Positions 1-8,183 of a stretch of DNA of 55,302 bases are shown here, piece by piece. Source of the DNA: JBFWQM01 sp050249455 (lineage in GTDB: Bacteria; Pseudomonadota; Alphaproteobacteria; MPNO01; VGEU01); NCBI GenBank assembly GCA_050249455.1, contig JBFWQM010000008.1, positions 1 to 55,302 of the forward strand, read 5' to 3'. Position 1 is the first letter of the stretch. Each line of letters begins with the position of its first letter. A program made the translations under genes and the position numbers. A model generated the notes under the pieces. The model was not told where the DNA came from, did no database searches, and was given only the letters and a program-made list of their open reading frames with translations.

Positions 1-268
1 CCTCGTCGAACACGGTAAGCGCGCTGCCGTAGTCCTCTGCCGCCATCGCCTCCAGGCCGAGCGCGACGAAGCGGTCGACGATCGGGTTGCCGGTCACCGT
101 CCACAGCCGCCAGATCTGGCCCTCGATCTCGGCCGCCTCCGCCGCGTCGGGCGTGACGCGCAGCCTCTCGAACAGCGAATCGAGCTGCGGCACGGTCTGG
201 TCGGCTACCGCCGGGAACGTGAAGGTCAGGGTCGCCGCGGTGGCGAGCCAGGCCATGAAGCGCTTCAT
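1..268 (-). CDS. TPR-like secreted protein, C-terminus outside window
   Basis: The first 89 residues are visible; the rest lies beyond the left edge. The start (MKRFMAWLATAATL) is a short signal-peptide-like segment ending near PAVAD. After it comes a helical stretch containing LFERLR, EIEGQIWRLW and AMAAEDYGSALTVFDE. This pattern is known from small alphaproteobacterial periplasmic tetratricopeptide proteins, and the last part reads like the first TPR helix pair. The start codon overlaps the glcF stop as ATGA, so it is probably translated with glcF as the last gene of the glycolate oxidase operon. Its role is unknown; a periplasmic scaffold is only a guess. The family call is fairly safe, the function is not. 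Confidence 0.7.
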   Translation of the reverse strand, partial: MKRFMAWLATAATLTFTFPAVADQTVPQLDSLFERLRVTPDAAEAAEIEGQIWRLWTVTGNPIVDRFVALGLEAMAAEDYGSALTVFDE

Positions 269-1560
269 CGCACGCCCTCCAGCCGCTGCGGCGCCGGACC
301 GCCGGTCGCCCAGTCGAGCAGTTCCGCGGTGTGCACGACGGGCATCGCCGTGGCGCCGGCAATCTGCGTCATGCAGCCGATGTTGCCGGCGGCCACCACC
401 GTCGCGCCGGTGCGTTCCAGGTTCGCCGCCTTGCGCGCGCGCAGACGGCCGGCGAGCGCCGGCTGCAGCAGATTGTAGGTCCCGGCCGAACCGCAGCACA
501 GGTGATCCTCCGCCGGCGTCACGACGTTGAACCCCGCCTGCATGAGGAGCCGCTTCGGCAGGTCGGTGATCTTCTGCCCGTTCCGCAGCGAGCAGGCGCT
601 GTGATAGGCGACCGTCAGCGGCGGCGCCGAACCGGCCGGCGCGAGGCCGAGGGTCGCGGCGACCTCCGTCACGTCGCAGGCCAGCGCCGCGATGCGCGCG
701 GCGTCCGCCGCCAGCGCCGCATCGCCGCCCAGCAGGTGGCCGTAGTCCTTCACCATCGTGCCGCAGCCCGACGCGTTGACGACGACGGCGTCGAGGCCGC
801 CTTTCGCGATCTCGGCCGTCCACGCCGCGACGTTCGCGGCGGCGGCGGCGCGCGCCTGGCCGGCCTTGCCGAGATGGTGCGCGAGCGCGCCGCAGCAGCC
901 CGCGCCGGCGGCGAGCACGACCTCGCACCCGTGGCGGGTGAGGAGCCGGATCGTCGCGTCGTTGATCGCGGGGTCGAGCGTGTCCTGCACGCAGCCCGCC
1001 AGCAGCGCGACGCGGGCGCGGCGTTCGCCCGATGCCGGGAACACCCGCGCCCGCGCCGTCATGCCCGGCGGCGGCAGGGTGCGCGGCGCGAGCGCGAGCA
1101 TCGGCTTCAGCGCCGCCGGCACCAGCGCCGACAGCGCGCGGCCCAGCGCGGCGGCGCGCACCGCCAGCCGGAACCGGCCCGGATGCGGCAGCACCGCGGC
1201 GAGCAGGCCGCGCACGATGCGCTCGCCGAGCGGGCGGCGCCAGGTCTTCTCGATGTGCTCGCGCGCATGGTCGACAAGGTGCATGTAGTTCACGCCCGAC
1301 GGGCACGTCGTCATGCACCCGAGGCACGACAGGCAGCGGTCGACATGGGTGACGACGGTCTCGGTCGCCGGCCCGCCGGATTCAAGCATGTCCTTGATCA
1401 GGTAGATGCGACCGCGCGGGCTGTCGAGCTCGTCGCCGAGCAGCACGTAGGTCGGGCAAGTTGCGGTGCAGAAGCCGCAGTGGACGCAGGCGCGCAGGAT
1501 CGATTCCGATTCCGCGATCGCGGGATCGGCGCGCTGTTCGTCGGTGAAGCGGGTCTGCAC
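265..1560 (-). CDS. glcF: Glycolate oxidase iron-sulfur subunit GlcF
   Basis: This is the electron-transfer subunit of the membrane-associated glycolate dehydrogenase GlcDEF, which oxidises glycolate to glyoxylate. Near the N-terminus two 4Fe-4S motifs are visible, CVHCGFCTATCPT and CLSCLGCMTTCP. Two CCG-type cysteine motifs follow: one around AGCCGALAHHLGKAG and one around HLCCGSAGTYN. The GTG start at 1560 (VQTRFTDEQRAD) was chosen because it matches the family N-terminus and lies 4 bases after the glcE stop; longer in-frame extensions run into glcE. It gives 431 residues, close to the usual 400-430. The stop overlaps the start of the following TPR gene. Confidence in the function is high. 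Confidence 0.93.
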   Translation of the reverse strand: MQTRFTDEQRADPAIAESESILRACVHCGFCTATCPTYVLLGDELDSPRGRIYLIKDMLESGGPATETVVTHVDRCLSCLGCMTTCPSGVNYMHLVDHAREHIEKTWRRPLGERIVRGLLAAVLPHPGRFRLAVRAAALGRALSALVPAALKPMLALAPRTLPPPGMTARARVFPASGERRARVALLAGCVQDTLDPAINDATIRLLTRHGCEVVLAAGAGCCGALAHHLGKAGQARAAAAANVAAWTAEIAKGGLDAVVVNASGCGTMVKDYGHLLGGDAALAADAARIAALACDVTEVAATLGLAPAGSAPPLTVAYHSACSLRNGQKITDLPKRLLMQAGFNVVTPAEDHLCCGSAGTYNLLQPALAGRLRARKAANLERTGATVVAAGNIGCMTQIAGATAMPVVHTAELLDWATGGPAPQRLEGVR

Positions 1561-1564
1561 CGGC

Positions 1565-2818
1565 CTAGCCCCCCGCGACCATGCGGCCGGGATTGAGGAT
1601 GCGCGCCGGGTCGAACGCATCCTTGATCCGCGCCGACAACGCCGCGACCCCGGCCGCCGCCGGCTCGAACACCGGCACGGCGGCGCGCACCGCGTCCGGC
1701 GCGCGCACCAGCAGCGCGTGGCCGCCGCAGTCCCTGATCGCGGCGCGCACCGCCGGCTCGTGCGCGTCGTCGGCAGGATCGAGCGCGATCCACACCAGTC
1801 CGCCGCCCCAATCGTAGTACCCGTCGCCGCCGCACGCGGCGTGCACGGCGGCCAGCGCCACAGGACCGCTCGCGGGCGGTACCGACAGCCGCCACACGAC
1901 GCGGCCGCGGCCGAGCGGCGCGTCGGGGCGGAATGCGGCCACGTCGGCGATCTCGCGCCACAGCGCCGCGGAGTTGTGGCGGTGCAGCTCCTCCACCGGC
2001 CCGAACGCGGCGAGCAGTTCGCGCAGCGCCGCGCAGCGCGCGACGACCGAGGCGTCGAAGCCCTCCACGCGCACCGCCGTCACCGCCGCGTCGGCGCCCG
2101 CGACGTAGGACACGCCCGACCGTGCGGCGACCGCGGCCGGAAGATGCGCGGCGGCCGACACCTCATGCGGGCTGTTGAGCGCGGCGGCCAGCGCGGCGAC
2201 GGCGCGCGCATCGTCGAGGCCCGAGGCCAGGACGGTGCGCGTCTTCTCCGGCGCCGGCATCACCTTCACGGTCGCTTCCGTCATCACCGCCAGCGTGCCG
2301 AACGAGCCGGCCATCAGCTTGCACAGGTCGTAGCCGGTGACGTTCTTCACCACCCGGCCGCCGGCCTTGAACGCCTCCGCCCGGCCGCTCACCGCGCGCA
2401 CGCCGAGGAAGTGGTCGCGCGCCGCGCCGGCCTTGATCCGCCGCGGGCCGGCAAGGTTGCAGGCGAGGACGCCGCCGAGCGTCTGGCCGCCCGCCGGCGC
2501 GCCGAGCAGCGGGCCGAGGTCGGGCGGCTCGAACGCCAGCATCTGGCCGTGCGCCGCGAGCGCCTGCGCGACGGCGGCGAGCGGCGTCGTCGCACCGGCG
2601 CGCAGCACGAGCTCGTCCGGTTCGTACAGCGCGATGCCGGCGAGCGCATCGAGCGCGAGCCGCCGCGCCGCCACGACCGGCCGCCCGAGCGCGCGCTTGG
2701 TGCCGGCGCCGACGATCTCCAGCGGGGCGTTCGCCGCCAGCGCCGCCACGACGGCCTCGCGCACGTCCGCCTCGTCGCGCGGAGAGAGGGCATCGTTCGT
2801 GGCGGGCGCCGCACCCAC
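1565..2818 (-). CDS. glcE: Glycolate oxidase FAD-binding subunit GlcE
   Basis: This is the smaller FAD-binding subunit of glycolate dehydrogenase. The PCMH-type FAD fold is seen in LEIVGAGTKRALGRP, in GQTLGGVLACNLAGPRR and in the conserved segment VVKNVTGYDLCKLMAGSFG. The C-terminus ends in FDPARILNPGRM, typical of FAD-linked oxidases of this group. It lies between glcD and glcF in the usual order. The start is a GTG at 2818, with AGGTGG directly before it. This start sits on the edge of the palindromic repeat that fills the space after glcD. No other in-frame start fits as well, so the repeat appears to supply the translation start region. The length of 417 residues is normal or slightly long. 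Confidence 0.92.
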   Translation of the reverse strand: MGAAPATNDALSPRDEADVREAVVAALAANAPLEIVGAGTKRALGRPVVAARRLALDALAGIALYEPDELVLRAGATTPLAAVAQALAAHGQMLAFEPPDLGPLLGAPAGGQTLGGVLACNLAGPRRIKAGAARDHFLGVRAVSGRAEAFKAGGRVVKNVTGYDLCKLMAGSFGTLAVMTEATVKVMPAPEKTRTVLASGLDDARAVAALAAALNSPHEVSAAAHLPAAVAARSGVSYVAGADAAVTAVRVEGFDASVVARCAALRELLAAFGPVEELHRHNSAALWREIADVAAFRPDAPLGRGRVVWRLSVPPASGPVALAAVHAACGGDGYYDWGGGLVWIALDPADDAHEPAVRAAIRDCGGHALLVRAPDAVRAAVPVFEPAAAGVAALSARIKDAFDPARILNPGRMVAGG

Positions 2819-2928
2819 CTCACCCGCCTCGCTTCGCTCGGCACCCTCTCCCCCCTGAAGGGCGGAGAGGGTTGGCTTCCGCTCCCTCTCCGCCCCTTTG
2901 GGGTAGAGAGGGTCGGAGTGAGGTGGGG
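2814..2928. repeat. Intergenic palindromic repeat, CCCACCTCAC family, copy 1
   Basis: This element of about 115 bp is bounded by CCCACCTCACC on the left and GAGTGAGGTGGG on the right. Inside are two hairpins, CCCTCTCCCCCCTGAAGGGC with its partner GGAGAGGG, and CCCTCTCCGCCCC with its partner TAGAGAGGG. Read on the other strand it is nearly the same as the copy at 34859-34971. It lies between glcD and glcE within an operon and includes the probable GTG start of glcE. Confidence 0.85.
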
Positions 2929-2962
2929 CCGCCGCCGCACGATGTCCGAACCGCGGCGTCCA

Positions 2963-4450
2963 TCAGAACCTCGGGATCTCCGGGTGCGCGAGGCGGCCGC
3001 CGTGGACGTGGACGCGGCCGAGCTCGGCGCAGCGGTGCAGCACCGGGAACACCTTGCCGGGGTTGAGCAGGAGCGTCGGGTCGAACGCGCACTTGAGGCG
3101 CTGCTGGTGCGCGAGGTCCGTGTCGTCGAACATCGTGCCCATCAGGTCGCGCTTCTCCACCCCCACCCCGTGCTCGCCGGTCAGCACGCCGCCGACATCG
3201 ACGCAGGTGGTCAGGATCTCGGCGCCGAACGCCTCCGCCGCGGCCAGCTCGCCCGGCTTGTTGGCGTCGTAGAGGATCAGGGGATGCAGGTTGCCGTCGC
3301 CGGCGTGGAACACGTTGGCGACTCGCAAGCCGTAGCGGCCCGACATCTCCGCCATCCGCGCCAGCACCTCCGGCAGCCGGCCGCGCGGGATGGTGCCGTC
3401 CATGCAGAGATAGTCGGGCGACAGCCGGCCGACGGCGGGAAAGGCGGCTTTGCGCCCGGCCCAGAACGCGAGCCGCTCCGCCTCGCTGGCGGAGGCGCGC
3501 AGCGAGACCGCGCCGCCGACGCGCGCGATCTCCGTCACGCGCGCGATCAGGTCGTCCACCTCCACCGCCGGGCCGTCGAGCTCGACGATCAGCAGCGCCT
3601 CGACGTCGAGCGGATAGCCCGCCTTGACGAACGCCTCCGCCGCGGCGATCGCCGGGCGGTCCATCATCTCCATGCCGCCCGGCACGATGCCGGCGGCGAT
3701 GACGGCGCCGACGCAGGCGCCGGCCGACTCGTTCGACGGGAAGCCGATCAGGAGCGCCCGCGCCGTCGCCGGCCTGGGCAGGATGCGTACCGTCACCTCC
3801 GTCACCACGCCGAGCAGGCCTTCCGAGCCGGTGACGACGCCGAGCAGGTCGTAGCCGCCGGCGTCGAGGTGGCGGCCGCCGAGGCGGACCACCGTGCCGT
3901 CGATCAGCACCAGCTCCACCCCAAGGACGTTATTGGTGGTGAGTCCGTACTTGAGGCAATGCACGCCGCCCGAGTTCTCCGCCACGTTGCCGCCGATGGT
4001 GCAGGCGATCTGGCTGGAGGGGTCGGGGGCGTAGTAGAAGCCGTCCCCCTCCACCGCCTGGGTGATGGCGAGGTTGGTCACGCCGGGCTGCGCCACGACG
4101 CAGCGGTTGGTGTAGTCCACCTCAAGGATGCGGTTGAACTTGCCGAGACCGAGAAGCACGCCGTCTTCCAGCGGCAGCGCACCGCCCGACAGCGACGTGC
4201 CGGCGCCGCGCGGCACCACCTTGATGCCCTCGTCGCGGCAATAGCGCAGCACGGCGGCGACCTGGTCGGTCGTCTCCGGCAGCACCGCCACCATCGGCGG
4301 CTGGCGATAGGCGGTCAGCCCGTCGCTTTCGTAGGCGCGCAGCGCGTCGCGGGCTGCGATCACCCCCTCGCCGGGGACGAGGGTGTGCAGTTGCGCCACG
4401 ATCGCGTCGCGCCGGGCGAGGATGGCCGGGTCTGGCGCCGGCATGAGCAT
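2963..4450 (-). CDS. glcD: Glycolate oxidase subunit GlcD (FAD-linked)
   Basis: This is the large FAD-binding catalytic subunit of glycolate dehydrogenase (FAD/FMN-containing dehydrogenase, PCMH type). Visible family signatures include VVPRGAGTSLSGGALP, YYAPDPSSQIACTIGGNVAENSGG, ALRVANVFHAGDGNLHPLI-like segments and GEHGVGVEKRDLM, and the C-terminal FDPTLLLNPGKVFP. The length of 495 residues matches E. coli GlcD (499). The ATG at 4450 is preceded by GGAGG eight bases upstream; a second ATG at 4444 is possible. It is the first gene of glcD-glcE-glcF and should let the cell use glycolate or recover it from phosphoglycolate. No glcC-type regulator is adjacent. Confidence 0.94.
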   Translation of the reverse strand: MLMPAPDPAILARRDAIVAQLHTLVPGEGVIAARDALRAYESDGLTAYRQPPMVAVLPETTDQVAAVLRYCRDEGIKVVPRGAGTSLSGGALPLEDGVLLGLGKFNRILEVDYTNRCVVAQPGVTNLAITQAVEGDGFYYAPDPSSQIACTIGGNVAENSGGVHCLKYGLTTNNVLGVELVLIDGTVVRLGGRHLDAGGYDLLGVVTGSEGLLGVVTEVTVRILPRPATARALLIGFPSNESAGACVGAVIAAGIVPGGMEMMDRPAIAAAEAFVKAGYPLDVEALLIVELDGPAVEVDDLIARVTEIARVGGAVSLRASASEAERLAFWAGRKAAFPAVGRLSPDYLCMDGTIPRGRLPEVLARMAEMSGRYGLRVANVFHAGDGNLHPLILYDANKPGELAAAEAFGAEILTTCVDVGGVLTGEHGVGVEKRDLMGTMFDDTDLAHQQRLKCAFDPTLLLNPGKVFPVLHRCAELGRVHVHGGRLAHPEIPRF

Positions 4451-4533
4451 GGAAGAGCCTCCGTCCCGCAGCGGCGGGCCGTGCTCACTATGCGGTCAAA
4501 GAGGGGCGGCGCAAAGGGGCCGCCGGGGCGGTC

Positions 4534-4659
4534 TCAGCCCTGGCGCGCCTTGAAGCGCGGATTGCGCTTGTTGATGACGTAGACGCGGCCGCGACGCCGC
4601 ACCACGCGGCACAAACGGTCGCGCTTCTTGGCCGATTTCAACGAGTTGATGACTTTCAT
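4534..4659 (-). CDS. rpmJ: 50S ribosomal protein L36 (bL36), cysteine-poor type
   Basis: This is a 41-residue basic protein starting MKVINSLKSAKKRDR and ending NPRFKARQG. This is the longer bL36 form usual in alphaproteobacteria, like YkgO of E. coli. It lacks the four-ligand zinc site of the short form; only one cysteine remains (RLCRVV). It is part of the large ribosomal subunit near 23S rRNA. It stands alone between the glc operon and a methyltransferase gene and has its own promoter at 4697-4725. The identification is secure. Confidence 0.96.
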   Translation of the reverse strand: MKVINSLKSAKKRDRLCRVVRRRGRVYVINKRNPRFKARQG

Positions 4660-4696
4660 GACACGATCCCGGCCGGCTTGCCCGGCGAAGGGGCGG

Positions 4697-4725
4697 ACCC
4701 TACCCATCCGCGGCCGGCCTGTCAA
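4697..4725 (-). promoter_or_regulatory. Sigma-70-type promoter of rpmJ
   Basis: On the minus strand, a perfect TTGACA (4725-4720) is followed after exactly 17 bases by TAGGGT (4702-4697). Transcription would start near 4690, giving a leader of about 30 bases before the rpmJ ATG at 4659. A perfect -35 box with the right spacing is unlikely by chance in such GC-rich DNA. The -10 box is weak against TATAAT. Confidence 0.65.
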
Positions 4726-4738
4726 CTTTCGCCGGCCG
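4711..4738 (-). terminator. Inverted repeat after methyltransferase gene
   Basis: CGGCCGGC (4711-4718) and GCCGGCCG (4731-4738) form an 8-bp stem with a 12-base loop, just after the stop of the methyltransferase gene on the minus strand. It has no T run. It overlaps the -35 region of rpmJ, so it may act as terminator or as part of the promoter. Confidence 0.4.
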
Positions 4739-4748
4739 GTTCCGGCGC

Positions 4749-5747
4749 CTATTTGGCGGTCTTCTGACCCGAGAAGCGATAGAAGCGGAGGTGGCCGGAC
4801 TGCAGCGCGGCGACCCGGCGGGCCCAGAACTCGATCTCGCCGACCAGGGGGCCGACCAGCGCCTTGTCGACCTGGTTCTTGGTGGCGAAGATGTTGAACT
4901 CGTTCCAGGCGCTCAGGATCATCTGGACGTAGAGGTCGGTCTCGTCCTTCTCGATGTGGGTGGCGAGCCCAGCGGCCTTGAACAGCGCCTTGTAGGCCGC
5001 CACCGAGATCGGCCGGCCGGGCGGGGCTTCGCCCTCGGCCCAGCGGCGGACCTCCAGCGCCATCTCGTCGGTCGGCGTCACCAGGTCGCAGATGACGAAC
5101 CCGGCATGGTGCTTCAGGGCGCGGCCGATCTGGTTGATGACCTCCGCCTTGTCCTCGATCGCGAACAGGATCTCGCGCGCCAGGCAGGCGTCGAAGAAGC
5201 CCTTGCGCAGGTTCAGGGTCGCGACCTCGAAGGGCTCGATGATCGCCTTCTTCTCCGCCTTGAGCGTGTGCGACCGCTCGCTGGCGATCTCGGCCAGGCG
5301 GGGGTCGAGCTCCTTGCCGGTCACGTAGGGACCGAGCTCGTCGGCGATCGCGCGCGTCGAGCCGCCCAGGTTCGAGCCGAACTCCAGGAACGACGACGAC
5401 GCGCTCAGGCTGAGCGGCCGGGCCAGATCGACCGTGTAGGCGACCCCGCCGGGCAGGGTGCTGCCTTCGCCCCAGACCTTCTCGGCAAGCTCCAGCCGAT
5501 CCTTCGGCCAGCCGGCCTGCACGCGGGGCGGGGGGGCTGCCTGGTGGTCTGCGCCGTGGTCGCCTTCGCCAGTGGCGTCGCCCGGTTCGTCGGCCGGCGG
5601 GGCGGCCATGAGGGTTTCGACCGGCACGCCGTTCCACCACGCGCGGAACCGGTCGGCGAACGCAACGTCCGCCGACTTCCGCTGACTGGCGCCGCGTGTC
5701 GCAAACAGCCGCAAAGGGGGCCGCCCTTCCCGTCGAAGTTGAGGCAA
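4749..5747 (-). CDS. SAM-dependent methyltransferase, class I
   Basis: This is a protein of up to 332 residues with a central Rossmann methyltransferase domain. Motif I is seen as FLEFGSNLGGSTRAIADELG, followed by the acidic strand-2 end TGKELDPRLAEIA and later VICDLVTPTDEM. The C-terminal part (YVQMILSAWNEFNIFATKN) is helical and not recognised. No substrate can be named; some similar proteins are annotated as phosphoethanolamine or general methyltransferases. The start is uncertain. The reading frame reaches a TTG at 5747, but the family-like part begins at ADRFRAWWNGVPVETLM, and a later start near residue 46 (MAAPPADEPG) is possible. A proline-rich linker lies between residues 48 and 75. 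It stands alone, upstream of rpmJ on the same strand. Confidence 0.72.
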   Translation of the reverse strand: MPQLRREGRPPLRLFATRGASQRKSADVAFADRFRAWWNGVPVETLMAAPPADEPGDATGEGDHGADHQAAPPPRVQAGWPKDRLELAEKVWGEGSTLPGGVAYTVDLARPLSLSASSSFLEFGSNLGGSTRAIADELGPYVTGKELDPRLAEIASERSHTLKAEKKAIIEPFEVATLNLRKGFFDACLAREILFAIEDKAEVINQIGRALKHHAGFVICDLVTPTDEMALEVRRWAEGEAPPGRPISVAAYKALFKAAGLATHIEKDETDLYVQMILSAWNEFNIFATKNQVDKALVGPLVGEIEFWARRVAALQSGHLRFYRFSGQKTAK

Positions 5748-5931
5748 TTACACCGAGATGGCATAGCGCACGAGGCTTAAGCGGCCATTAACCCGCTGCG
5801 GCTGCGACAACCCGGCGCGGCCGGGCCTCATGCGGTCGCCCCCACCGGGACGATCCCATGGTAAAATTTCAACCAAGATCGAGGGCGCGCCCACGGCGGT
5901 TCAATCGATCGGCAACAGGGAGGTAATCGGA

Positions 5932-6954
5932 ATGACCATCAAGCTCGTCACTGCGCTTGCCGTCGGTGCGGCGGTCGCGTTGGCCGCCGGCGGACCGGCC
6001 GCCGCGCAGCAGATCGTCATGAAGCTCGGCACCGCGACCGTCGGCGACGGCGACCAGAACACCTGGATGGAGCGGTTCAAGCAGCGGGTCGAGGCGCGCG
6101 CGCCGGGCCGCATCGTCGTCCAGCTCTACCCGGGCAGCCAGCTCGGCGACAACACGCGCATGATGGAGGGCGTGCAGCTCGGCACGATCGAGGCCTATGT
6201 CGCGCCGACGGTCTATTTCTCCATCGCCGACCGCCGCTTCATGGTGCTCGACGCGCCGGGGGTGTTCGACGACCTCGAGCACGCGCAGCGCGTGGTCACC
6301 GACCCGGACTTCCGCAAGCCCTTCCTGGCGAGCGCGGAGCCGAAGAACGTGGTCGGGCTGTCGATCTGGGCATCGGGCACCTATTGCCACATGATGCGGA
6401 CCAAGGCGCTGCGCACGGTCGACGACTTCAAGGGCATGAAGATCCGCGTGCTGGCGAGCAAGATCGAGAGCGAGTCTTCCAAGCGGCTGGGCTCCGCCGG
6501 CGTCCCGATGGCGCTGGGCGAGGTGCTGTCGGCGCTGCAGAGCGGCGCGATCGACGGCGCCAAGGGCGCGCTGGTGGTCGCCGACGGCTTCAAGATGTGG
6601 ACGCTGACCAAGTACCTGACGGAGACCGACGAGGCGATCCTGGTGTCGGCGGTCGGCGTGCACAAGCCGTGGTTCGACAAGCTGCCCGCCGACATCCGCG
6701 CAGCGATGCTGGAGGAAGGCGGCAAGCTCGACAAGGAGATGCACGACTACTCGGTCGAAAAGCGCAAGGGGTTCCGGCAGAACTGGGTGAAGAACGGCGG
6801 CGAGCTGATCAAGTTCTCGCCCGAGGAGCAGCGCAAGCTGATGGAGCGGCTGTCGACCGTCGGCGAGACCGTCATCCAGGACTTCCCCGAGGTGAAGCCG
6901 ACCTACCAGATGATGCTCGACTTCATCAAGAAACACCGCAAGTCCGCCGGCTGA
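5932..6954 (+). CDS. TRAP transporter solute-binding protein, DctP family
   Basis: This is a periplasmic binding protein of the tripartite ATP-independent transporters, which captures organic acids for a DctQ/DctM permease. The first 25 residues (MTIKLVTALAVGAA to PAAAQ) are a clear signal peptide. The mature part shows the DctP pattern: VMKLGTATVGDGDQN, GRIVVQLYPGSQLGDNTRM, the ligand-arginine region MKIRVLASKIE and ALQSGAIDGAKGALV. The ATG at 5932 has a strong AGGGAGGT eight bases upstream; an upstream in-frame start at 5830 would spoil the signal peptide. The length of 340 residues is normal. No DctQ/DctM gene of its own follows. The permease 1.2 kb downstream is of the TAXI type and has its own binding protein. 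Confidence 0.9.
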   Translation: MTIKLVTALAVGAAVALAAGGPAAAQQIVMKLGTATVGDGDQNTWMERFKQRVEARAPGRIVVQLYPGSQLGDNTRMMEGVQLGTIEAYVAPTVYFSIADRRFMVLDAPGVFDDLEHAQRVVTDPDFRKPFLASAEPKNVVGLSIWASGTYCHMMRTKALRTVDDFKGMKIRVLASKIESESSKRLGSAGVPMALGEVLSALQSGAIDGAKGALVVADGFKMWTLTKYLTETDEAILVSAVGVHKPWFDKLPADIRAAMLEEGGKLDKEMHDYSVEKRKGFRQNWVKNGGELIKFSPEEQRKLMERLSTVGETVIQDFPEVKPTYQMMLDFIKKHRKSAG

Positions 6955-6962
6955 AGCGGCAC

Positions 6963-7008
6963 GCGCCGCACACCGATCCGTATCAATACGGATCGGCGTG
7001 CGCGGCGC
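6963..7008 (+). terminator. Long hairpin between dctP-like and TAXI genes
   Basis: A long imperfect inverted repeat starts 9 bases after the dctP-like stop codon. The core CCGATCCGTAT / ATACGGATCGG pairs perfectly around a 2-base loop, and GCGCCGC / GCGGCGC extends the stem with a small bulge. There is no T run after it. It may end transcription of the dctP-like gene, or protect its mRNA so that the binding protein is made in excess. Confidence 0.6.
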
Positions 7009-7141
7009 ATCCGCCGGGCAATTGACGCTTCTCAAGCGCGGCGAGCCCGCCTAGTCTCGCTGTGCGTGGACCGCCCGCCGTCGGGAGCGTCGGGGAAAGG
7101 TCCGCCGGACAACGACAAGAACCGCCCTGGGAGGCACCGGC

Positions 7142-8143
7142 ATGTCCCGATACGCGATGATTGGCGCGATTCTCGCCGCCGTGGCGGCCGCCGCCGTTCC
7201 GATGGCGGCGCACGCGACCCTGAGCCGGGTCACCATCGGCACCAACCCGGCCGGCACCATGTACAACACCCTGGGCGGCGGCTTCGCCAAGGTGCTGCAG
7301 GAAAAGCTGAACATCCAGGCGACGGCGCGGCCCTACACCGGCTCGTCGGTCTACATCCCGATGCTTCAGCGCGGCGAGATCGAGCTCGGCATCAACTCCA
7401 GCCTGGACTCGACGATCGCCTTCCGCGGGACGGCGCCCTATCCGGCGGCGATGACCAACCTGCGCGGCATCGCCAGCATCTGGCCGCTGCCCTACGGCTA
7501 TATCGCCAAGGCGAGCTCCGACATCCGCACGGTGGAGGACTTCAAGGGCAAGCGCGTGGTCACCGCCTACAAGGGCAACGTGTCGCTGCAGGGCCTGAAC
7601 GTCGCCATCCTGGCGACCGCCGGACTGACCTTCGCCGACGTCACGCCGATCGAGGTGGCGGGGCTTCCCGAGGGCGTGCGCGCGCTGGCCGAAGGGCGCA
7701 CCGACGCGACCTCCGTGGCGCTGGGCACCGGCACGATCAAGGAGGCGCACGCGACCATCCCGGGCGGCATCCGTGTCATCGGCCTGGGCAAGAACGAAGC
7801 GGCTCTGGCGGCGACCATGCCCGGGTCGTGGCCGGGCGTCACGAAGGCCGCGCCCGAGAACGTCGGCGTGGAGAAAGACACCCGCATCCCCTATTTCGGC
7901 ACCTACCTGAACGGCTCGGCGCGGATGCCGGCGGACGACGTCTACACGATTCTGAAGACGCTGCACCAGAACTGGGCCAGCCTGCAGAAGGACTATCCGG
8001 CGCTGCGGCGCACGCAGCCGAACGAGCTGGCCGCGGCCGACAACCCACACCCCTATCACGACGGCGCGATCCGCTTCTACAAGGAGATCGGCCTGTGGAC
8101 GCCCGCCAACGAGGCGCAGCAGCAAAAGCTGCTGGGCAAGTGA
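7142..8143 (+). CDS. TAXI family TRAP transporter solute-binding protein
   Basis: This is a periplasmic binding protein of the TAXI subgroup of TRAP transporters. A signal peptide covers residues 1-26 (ending MAAHA). Next come VTIGTNPAGTMYNTLGGGFA, the TAXI start signature; TARPYTGSSVYIPMLQRGEIELGI, which matches the family's ligand pocket; and DVTPIEVAGLPEGVRALAEGRTDA. The length of 333 residues is normal. The ATG at 7142 has GGGAGG nine bases upstream. It is followed 40 bases later by a fused TRAP permease on the same strand, so the pair should form one uptake system. The substrate is unknown; relatives carry glutamate or other organic acids. Confidence 0.9.
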   Translation: MSRYAMIGAILAAVAAAAVPMAAHATLSRVTIGTNPAGTMYNTLGGGFAKVLQEKLNIQATARPYTGSSVYIPMLQRGEIELGINSSLDSTIAFRGTAPYPAAMTNLRGIASIWPLPYGYIAKASSDIRTVEDFKGKRVVTAYKGNVSLQGLNVAILATAGLTFADVTPIEVAGLPEGVRALAEGRTDATSVALGTGTIKEAHATIPGGIRVIGLGKNEAALAATMPGSWPGVTKAAPENVGVEKDTRIPYFGTYLNGSARMPADDVYTILKTLHQNWASLQKDYPALRRTQPNELAAADNPHPYHDGAIRFYKEIGLWTPANEAQQQKLLGK

Positions 8144-8183
8144 GCCGCCGCGCCCGGCGGCGGCGGCTTCGCGGCATAGGGTG

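Noticed and set aside
2814..2928. The palindromic repeat as a simple rho-independent terminator
   Set aside because: It has no T run, contains two hairpins and terminal inverted repeats, recurs elsewhere in both orientations, and sits within an operon.
1466..4582. A 1038-codon open frame on the plus strand
   Set aside because: It lies opposite glcF, glcE and glcD and is extremely rich in Arg, Ala and His with no recognisable domain, as expected from the antisense of GC-rich genes.
4534..5640. A 368-codon minus-strand frame joining the methyltransferase region to L36
   Set aside because: Only its last 41 codons (L36) read as a real protein. The rest is the shifted frame of the methyltransferase gene.
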